Source of the DNA: Eriocheir sinensis
Lineage: Eukaryota > Arthropoda > Malacostraca > Decapoda > Varunidae
Direction of reading: 5' to 3'
Assembly (NCBI RefSeq): GCF_024679095.1
Contig: NC_066544.1
Coordinates: 1,806,684 to 1,870,683, forward strand
Length of the DNA: 64,000 bases
A program made the translations under genes and the position numbers. The notes under the pieces are model-generated. The model ran no database searches. It saw nothing but the letters and a program-made list of their open reading frames with translations, and was not told the origin of the DNA. This document shows positions 57,999 to 64,000 of the stretch, one piece after another. Every line of letters starts with the position of its first letter. Position 1 is the stretch's first letter.

Positions 57999-58126
57999 GT
58001 GTTAAACAGTCTTGATGCTGGTGCCACCTGTGTTGCAGTGAGGGTGGACCTGTCCATCTTCAGGATCCAGGTGGTTGACAATGGTTCAGGTGTGCCACAG
58101 ACAGACCTCAAGTACCTGGGTAGAAG
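57999..58126 (+). CDS. MLH3: MLH3, second coding exon
   Basis: Acceptor tttgtggcag|G at 57998 and donor AAG|GTGAGA at 58127. The 42 codons read VLNSLDAGATCVAVRVDL, FRIQVVDNGSGVPQTDL, KYLGRR. They hold GHKL ATPase motif I (N and D of LNSLDA) and motif II (DNGSG). The phase (two bases of the last codon) fits exon 3. The ATP-binding residues are all kept. Joined to exon 1 the text gives EEL|VLNSLDA, the expected MutL sequence. Confidence 0.93.
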
Positions 58127-58327
58127 GTGAGATGAATGTTATATGTTTTTAAATGTTAGTTATTCAAAAATTCCATTGGACTGTGCTAAAACAAAAAGTC
58201 ATTATGATAATAGTGTGTTTCATGTGTTGTATATTTTTATAGATAAGTAATGATAACACATATGGGACATGAAATATCCTCAAAATATCCAAAGATTTTA
58301 AACAGCATTGTTTTGTGTTGTCTCCAG

Positions 58328-61300
58328 ACATGCCACCAGCAAATGCCACACCCTGAAGGACCTCAACAACCACCTATCTCACTTTGGCTTTCGTGGGGAG
58401 GCCCTGGCCAGCATCATCAATCTCTCTGCTGTTGTTGACATCACAACCCACACCAGAGGCTCATCTCAGACTTTCACCAAGCTCTTCACTTATGGGAAGG
58501 AGAAATCAGTTGATACCTCCAAGACAAACAGACCAAGCATTGGTACCACTATCACCATCCAAGACTTCATGTATAACATGCCTGTGCGGAGGAAACTCAT
58601 CATGGAAGCCATTGACCTGGAAAGCATGAGGATGCGCCTGGAGAGCTTTGCCTTAATGCACTCCAAAGTGGCCTTCAGTTTGAGGAATGATCGTAATGGT
58701 AACATGATAATTCAGACCAAAAAGTCTAGTAGCACTATGGGCACCTTTATGCAGTTGTTTGGAGAAGAGAGGGCCCAGGGGCTTGCTGAAGTACACCACT
58801 CTGTCAGTCCATTCACTGTGTCAGGGTACATTGGCACACAACCACACCTTACCAAGGCACTCCAATTTGTGTATGTTAACAAGAGGTTAATTCTGAGGAC
58901 TAAGATTCACAAAATGGTCAATGACTTACTGTCAAGAAGCTCCATTATCAGTACGAGATTACACCCCAGCAGTGTGGGCCCAGTCAAAAACCCTTCCAGT
59001 CCTCCAAAGGGCATGAAGCTGTATGGAATCTTTGTGCTGAATATTGAATGCTCCTATAGTGAGTATGACATCTGCCTTGACCCATCAAAAACACTAGTGG
59101 AGTTCAAAGAGTGGGATCAGCTCCTTCTCTGCATTGAGGAGCTGATACTCAAATTTGCCAGTGAGGAGAACCTTGGGATATCACTTGATGAGAGATACAG
59201 GAGATCAGGGAAATTTCGGGAGGATGGATAAGAAGAGGAAGACTTAATAAGCTTATCTCATGGTAGTCAGTCTTCCCTTCAGCAGTTTAGTATGAAGAGA
59301 AGCTGTGAGGATGGTGAGGTGTTAGGATCATCAAAGCAGAAGTATGGTCGTACACTAAACACACAAGACAACCTCCTGGCAGTCCACTCAATGATGGTGA
59401 AGCGGATAAGGATAGAAACCAAGGAATCAGAAGTACCAACTGAAGAGAAAAGTAGCACTAATGAACTGGATAATGATGGAAAAGCAACAGAAGAATGCAG
59501 TAAGGATAAAGTTGGCAGAGATATGCCGAAGGAGACTGAAGACTCGCCATTAGGTACACTGAGGAAGAAAACCCCAAAAAACTATTGTGAAGTCTCAAGT
59601 GATGATGAGAGTAAAGCAAGCAAAAGCCCTCAAACACTCAGCAAAGACAGTGAATATAGTAGTCCACAGTGTGTTGAAGTTACATTTGAGGAAATCGAAA
59701 GGACACCAGTTGAAGAACAAGACATGCATCATTCTCATTTTGAAGTGCCCAGTAAAGAAAACAATATATTAAAGGGTAAGAATGTCATAGAAGGCAGTGA
59801 TAGAGATGAAGTTGTTTCTATTGCATCAAAAAGGAGGGAGGGGATAAAGAGTGTTTTAGAGGAGTTCAAGAAAGTACTGGAGGAGGTTAATGAAAAAGAC
59901 ACTAGCACGGAGAGTGACTTGGACTTAGCTCTTGCCCTTACTGAGAACTCCCAGGTTGAGTGTAGGGGCAGGGAGAGAATGCAACAAAATAATAATAGCC
60001 TGAGTACACTGGAAGAATTCATGGACTTCCACAACAGAGAACAGGAGAAGAGCATTCAAAATGGGTTCCATACTCCTGAGGGGGATATGACAAGAACTCC
60101 AACCTCACCTCCCCCACTAAAATCCCCTCTCCAGTCCTCACCCTCTTCCCCTGCAATGAATGGTGTCCTCACACTTGAAGTGCTTTCTGAGAGGATAGAA
60201 CAGTCTCCAACAGTTTTCAAAAGCAAAAGAGTATGTGATACTGAAGCAAGAAAAAGAACATGTGACTTTGGCAATGATGAATTTGAGGAAAAAAGTGCTA
60301 CAGAAATCTGTGAAAGTGAATGTTGGAGTGAGAAAAAAATGTCTTTGAGTAAATCTCTTGGTGAAAAGCTTAAAATGCATCAGAACAAGTCTAAAACTAT
60401 CTCTTCCCTTCATGAAAAATTTGGTTTCAGTAAGACTGATGCATCCCAGAGTAAGGAAGAAATTCATTCCTCAATGAGCAATAAACTTGCTAGAGGAGGT
60501 GGAAGCAGCTCAGGTCATGGAGACAGCAGTGTTGTGGCACTCATGGAATGTCCCAGACCCAACACAGATTCAGCTAAACATAAAGGTGGATGTAGAAAAA
60601 GGATGGATGAGGAGGTGGGAATCAGTGCTCTGGGGTCTGTTGATTGTCTGCAAATCAATGAACACACAGCCAAATCTGAAGGTAGAAGAAGGGTTGGCAG
60701 AGATATAGATGATAATTTTGTTGAACCCGATGACTCTCCTCAAACTAACTCATACACTGGTAAAACAGAGGACAGGGGTGATGGGGAGTGTCCAAATACA
60801 AGTTTTAAATTTAGACCAGTGATTACAAGAACGTTCCAGGAAGTTGATGCATGTTTATCATATGTGCAGTCTTGTAGGGAGACTGTACATGTGGATATGA
60901 ACTTGGATAACCAAGGTGTAGTTGATGTCCAATGCAGTGGTGGTGAAGGAGATCAGAATTCAGTTCCAAGTAGTCCATCAGTGTACAATAGTAGTAGGAA
61001 CATTGCAGGTGATGATGGTGAGGGTGGTGATGATAGGAAGGGTGGCAGTATAACCATCAATAGTCAGTGTGCCATTGCTTGTAGCCAGCTTACCACTCCA
61101 CCAAGGAAAAGTAGTGCCTTGCTTCACATTGCAGAGAGCTATACATCAACACCTGATGCCAGCCCTGAGAAGCCCAACACCCCCCTCAAGGTACCCAAAT
61201 GTATAACTTTTGAGGACATCATGGCATGTCCACAGAATATTTCTCTGCAGAATCATCGGGGAGGTGAACAACTTAACTCAAGAGTAACATCGATACCTTT

Positions 61301-63365
61301 GAATTTTATACCCAAATGTGTGACTTGTGGGTCAAGAAAATTAAATGAAGAGGAAAGTAGGCTGTGTGGAACAGTTATGGAGGGTAAAGCTTCACAGTTA
61401 TTAAGTGAACCAATGATAAGTAATGATTCATTTGAAATGAATGGTTCTCATAATAAATTTCAGTGTAGAAGAGATTACCATAAAGAAATGTACATTGCTT
61501 GTAAAAAACATGATTTGAACAATTCATCAGAAAAAGAAGGAAGAAATTTCAAAGATTCAGGAAATACTTTTGGCCTTCAAACTACTTCAGGCAGTGTACC
61601 CATCACACAATCTTTTGAGGTGAATTATTCTTTGACTCAGCATAGACCTCAGGATAGGGAACAGGAGGATGAGGATCTCCATCATCTACCAGCATCACAG
61701 GGGTTCACTCCTCCAAAGACTAAATCTGGATTTGTGCCCAAACAGAGTGCCAGTATAGATGAATCTTTTGTACCCAACTGTTCTTCACATGCTCAGGTGA
61801 CAAGAAGTGATGAAGTCTTTAATGATACTGTAAAACCTAGAGAATTGGCAAGAGAGATAACTGAAAACCAAGAACCAGGCTCCATAATGTTGATCCCTCA
61901 TAGTCAAACCAGCCAAGAGGAAATATATCTTGAAAATACATTGTCATTACCTTCTCAAGTGATTATGGAAAATGACCCAATAAATATTAATGTTGGGCAG
62001 CAGCCTTCATCATCTGATAAAAGAGCACTTCAAACTCAATCTCAGGTAATGTCACATGAAGGAGTGGCCCTTAGTGAAGAGGCAAAGGGTAGAGGGAAGG
62101 TAACCTCTGAACCAGAGTTAATATCAGCTGATCACACATCTCCAAACCCTCTATCTGAGTCACTCCACTTCTCCCAGCTGACTCTCCCTGATGATGGGAA
62201 CAATGAGCCCTCCCATGGTACATCCCTCAGCCTTGACATACTGCCAGCTATACTCACAGATTCTTTAAGTATTCCTTCATCCATGAGTGGGGATATAGGG
62301 GCTGAGAGTAAAAAGATTTCTTCATGTGTTATTAATTTTCAAGTTAATCAAACTAAGTACAAAAATTTGAGTATTGAAGCAGGTGTAGATGAAACCAAGG
62401 GTTTGCACAGTAGTGGACTTACTATGCAAGCTACTACTGAAACAGGACATGTTTTAGGAGACTGTGAGAATGTAGTACTTGAGCCTACAAGTAAACTTGC
62501 CTCACAATTACCACCTCAGGCACAATCTGTTGATGTAATTTCCAGTACTGAAAACTCCAACTCTGTACAGGACATATCACCACTTAAAGCTTCTAGTTCT
62601 TGGGAAGAAGGCAGTAACACTGACAGTTCAATTAATAAAGAATCTGGCCATTGCAAGAATCTCACTCTCAGGGAGTTGTCACACCAGAATGCCTCAGAAC
62701 AGATGGAGATGCAGATACCCCCTCATGGTTGCCAGTGGAGAGAGACAGTGGACAAAGATGGAAGAACAGTGTATGTGAACCTCCAGACTGGCAACTCTTC
62801 TTATGAGCCTCCAGAGTTGAAGGACCCACCAGAGTGGACCAGCAGTCAGCCACTTGGAGCCAGACTTCCTAGAGTACCTCTAACTCATGAGCCTTGGTAC
62901 ATCCCCAGGGGCAAGGCACATAGGGAGAGGGACAGTTTCACCCTCAGCCATGGGTTTAAAGAGTTCATGTCATGGAAGAAAACAATAGAAATGAGGAAGG
63001 AGAGTGCAAACCAGGTATTTCCTAATAAAAAAAGAAACTCATCTGAAGATGGAGGGACAAAAAACACAGCTTTAAGCATGTCTCAAGAGGTTCAGGAGGC
63101 CATTGAGACCTTGATGGAAGAGTGTGAGGCAGACGACTCTGTGAAATGGTTAGAAAAGCCAGAAGCCTGTCTCCGTGAACCAGCACAGCCATTGGAGGTG
63201 GCTCAGATCTGCCAAATGTGGGAGCCACCAGACTTTGCAATGGATGCAGAGGTGTTGAATTCTGGGCCTGATGCTGCAACAGCCCCAAGGAGTGTTGCTG
63301 GGGTGAGAGTGTACAACATGGTCCACCCATACAGGTTCTCTCGGGACATGCTTCCGTCTTGCAAG
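58328..63365 (+). CDS. MLH3: MLH3, giant third coding exon, with one premature stop
   Basis: Acceptor tgttgtctccag at 58327; donor GTGAGG at 63366. It starts R-HATSKCHTLKDL (TSKC is MLH3-typical), then GFRGEALASI (motif III), GTTITIQDF, NMPVRRKLI (motif IV) and the second N-terminal domain with YVNKRLILRTKIHKMV. An in-frame TAA at 59229-59231 interrupts the text after KFREDG; the same frame then stays open for about 1,380 codons. The linker is Ser/Glu/Asp-rich and disordered. Near the end are WRETVDKDGRTVYVNLQTGN, an MLH3-conserved block, and MVHPYRFSRDMLPSCK, which leads into the C-terminal endonuclease domain encoded outside the window. The protein would be well over the ~1,450 residues of human MLH3. 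MLH3 pairs with MLH1 in mismatch repair and meiotic crossover resolution. Confidence 0.93.
59229..59231 (+). other. In-frame TAA in the MLH3 exon
   Basis: The codon lies between GAT GGA and GAA GAG GAA GAC. One base change from GAA, CAA or AAA would produce it. Coding resumes at the very next codon in the same frame. No splice pair with credible sites and correct phase removes it. Confidence 0.9.
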
Positions 63366-63456
63366 GTGAGGAGTTACTTAATTTACTCAAGAATTTCTAT
63401 CCAGACTGTTTTTATTTTGTTTTGCATATTTTTAGGTGAGTTCTGTAATTTATTGT
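63366..63456 (+). other. Start of MLH3 intron 3
   Basis: Begins GTGAGGAGTTAC after TGC AAG. The open frame continues by chance to 63509, but its text is intronic and transposon sequence. Confidence 0.75.
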
Positions 63457-64000
63457 ACAGTACCCTCTCGAGTTTCGTGTTATCCGAGTTTCGCGATCCT
63501 CGAGTTTAGCGCTTAGTCCTTAATTCTTACCATCACGACTCGCGCATTACCGCTACGAGTTTCGCGCTCCTTTGACTTGTATGGGTCACGTCTACCTACC
63601 GTCGGGGTCATGCGTGCTGCCTTAAAAGGTGGTGTCCAACCATTGGGGCTATGGGCAACCGCGGTTGCCCATATGCCCAACCGGGAGTGAGCTGTTGGTT
63701 GTCCTTATGAATGGAAAACGGTTGTGAGTACGAGCGTAGGTACGTGGGTACCTCACGGCTGTATGTAAACAAACAGACGACGGCAGTGGCTGAGGAGTGA
63801 GGAGCAGTGGAAAATGACCCACCAAGAGACTCGTAAAATGGACTGGCAGAGCTGCTTTGCTTACTACTTGATTAACAAGATAAGAGAACACCCCGTGCTG
63901 GGGAACCACAGTCCAAAACCCTTTTTCTCCAGGCTATGAAAATTGTAGATCTCCCAGTGATGTTTTCCTCTTCTTCTTCTTCATTTGACCTGTAATGCAT
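63457..64000. mobile_element. Second copy of the palindromic TIR element, cut by window end
   Basis: Starts CAGTACCCTCTCGAGTTTCG after TA. The first ~60 bp match the end of the element at 55203-57663. The last ~150 bp (from 'gcttactacttgattaac') match its middle at 56283-56424. Between these, sequence differs, and it includes a perfect 22-bp palindrome at 63651-63672 (ATGGGCAACCG and its inverse). The element lies in MLH3 intron 3. Confidence 0.75.

Noticed and set aside
59161..59282. Possible small intron removing the TAA in the MLH3 exon (GTGAGG donor at 59161)
   Set aside because: Acceptors with a pyrimidine tract (59282, 59285) give the wrong phase. Acceptors in phase (59232, 59235) lack a pyrimidine tract. 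The removed text is conserved in MLH3.

Overview
The window is eukaryotic nuclear DNA, most likely from an arthropod and plausibly a decapod crustacean. That is inference: it rests on the mix of Ty3/Gypsy, RNase H-bearing I-like LINE, CR1-like and Jockey-like LINE, hAT, TTAA-type and mariner-type elements, on tRNA-derived SINEs, on very long TA and CT/AG microsatellites, and on an MLH3 gene with spliced exons (Drosophila lacks MLH3). I see no prokaryotic operon, rRNA gene or CRISPR array.

One host gene is recognisable: MLH3, the MutL homologue of mismatch repair and meiotic crossover resolution, on the plus strand of the right-hand fifth. Its first coding exon is at 51383-51479, the second at 57999-58126, and a single giant exon of about 5 kb at 58328-63365. 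The C-terminal endonuclease exons lie beyond the window. The copy carries an apparent frameshift in the first coding exon and one in-frame TAA at 59229-59231, so it is either a pseudogene, a damaged allele, or affected by sequence error.

Almost all of 1-51000 is layered transposable elements. 1-9600: repeats, a minisatellite and a degenerate Gypsy element (Gypsy-A, 2701-8837). 9700-17400: an I-like LINE whose ORF1 is split by a GGTACC-rich foldback element. 17900-23720: a truncated foldback copy and a second Gypsy (Gypsy-B) whose RNase H region was hit twice by the same 1-kb repeat. 23720-26220: a THAP-domain remnant, a mariner-type non-autonomous element containing a solo Gypsy-A LTR, and another Gypsy-A LTR in reverse. 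26728-39234: a three-level nest, in which a foldback element contains a full hAT transposon, which contains a nearly full-length Gypsy (Gypsy-C). All three levels have recognisable target-site duplications, and the split hAT frame closes when the Gypsy insert is removed. 41515-46786: a CR1-like LINE interrupted by three different DNA elements, each with its own target duplication. 47000-50060: a Jockey-like LINE with a poly(A) tail that has lost its catalytic RT segment.

The MLH3 introns hold further insertions: TA- and TTAA-flanked elements, a 22-bp minisatellite, a SINE next to exon 2, and a 2.5-kb near-palindromic element whose relative reappears just after the giant exon. Nesting order, target duplications and restored reading frames give a relative history of insertions. 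I did not find a convincing new enzymatic system. The most informative items are the nested insertions, the GGTACC foldback family, and the unusual MLH3 exon.
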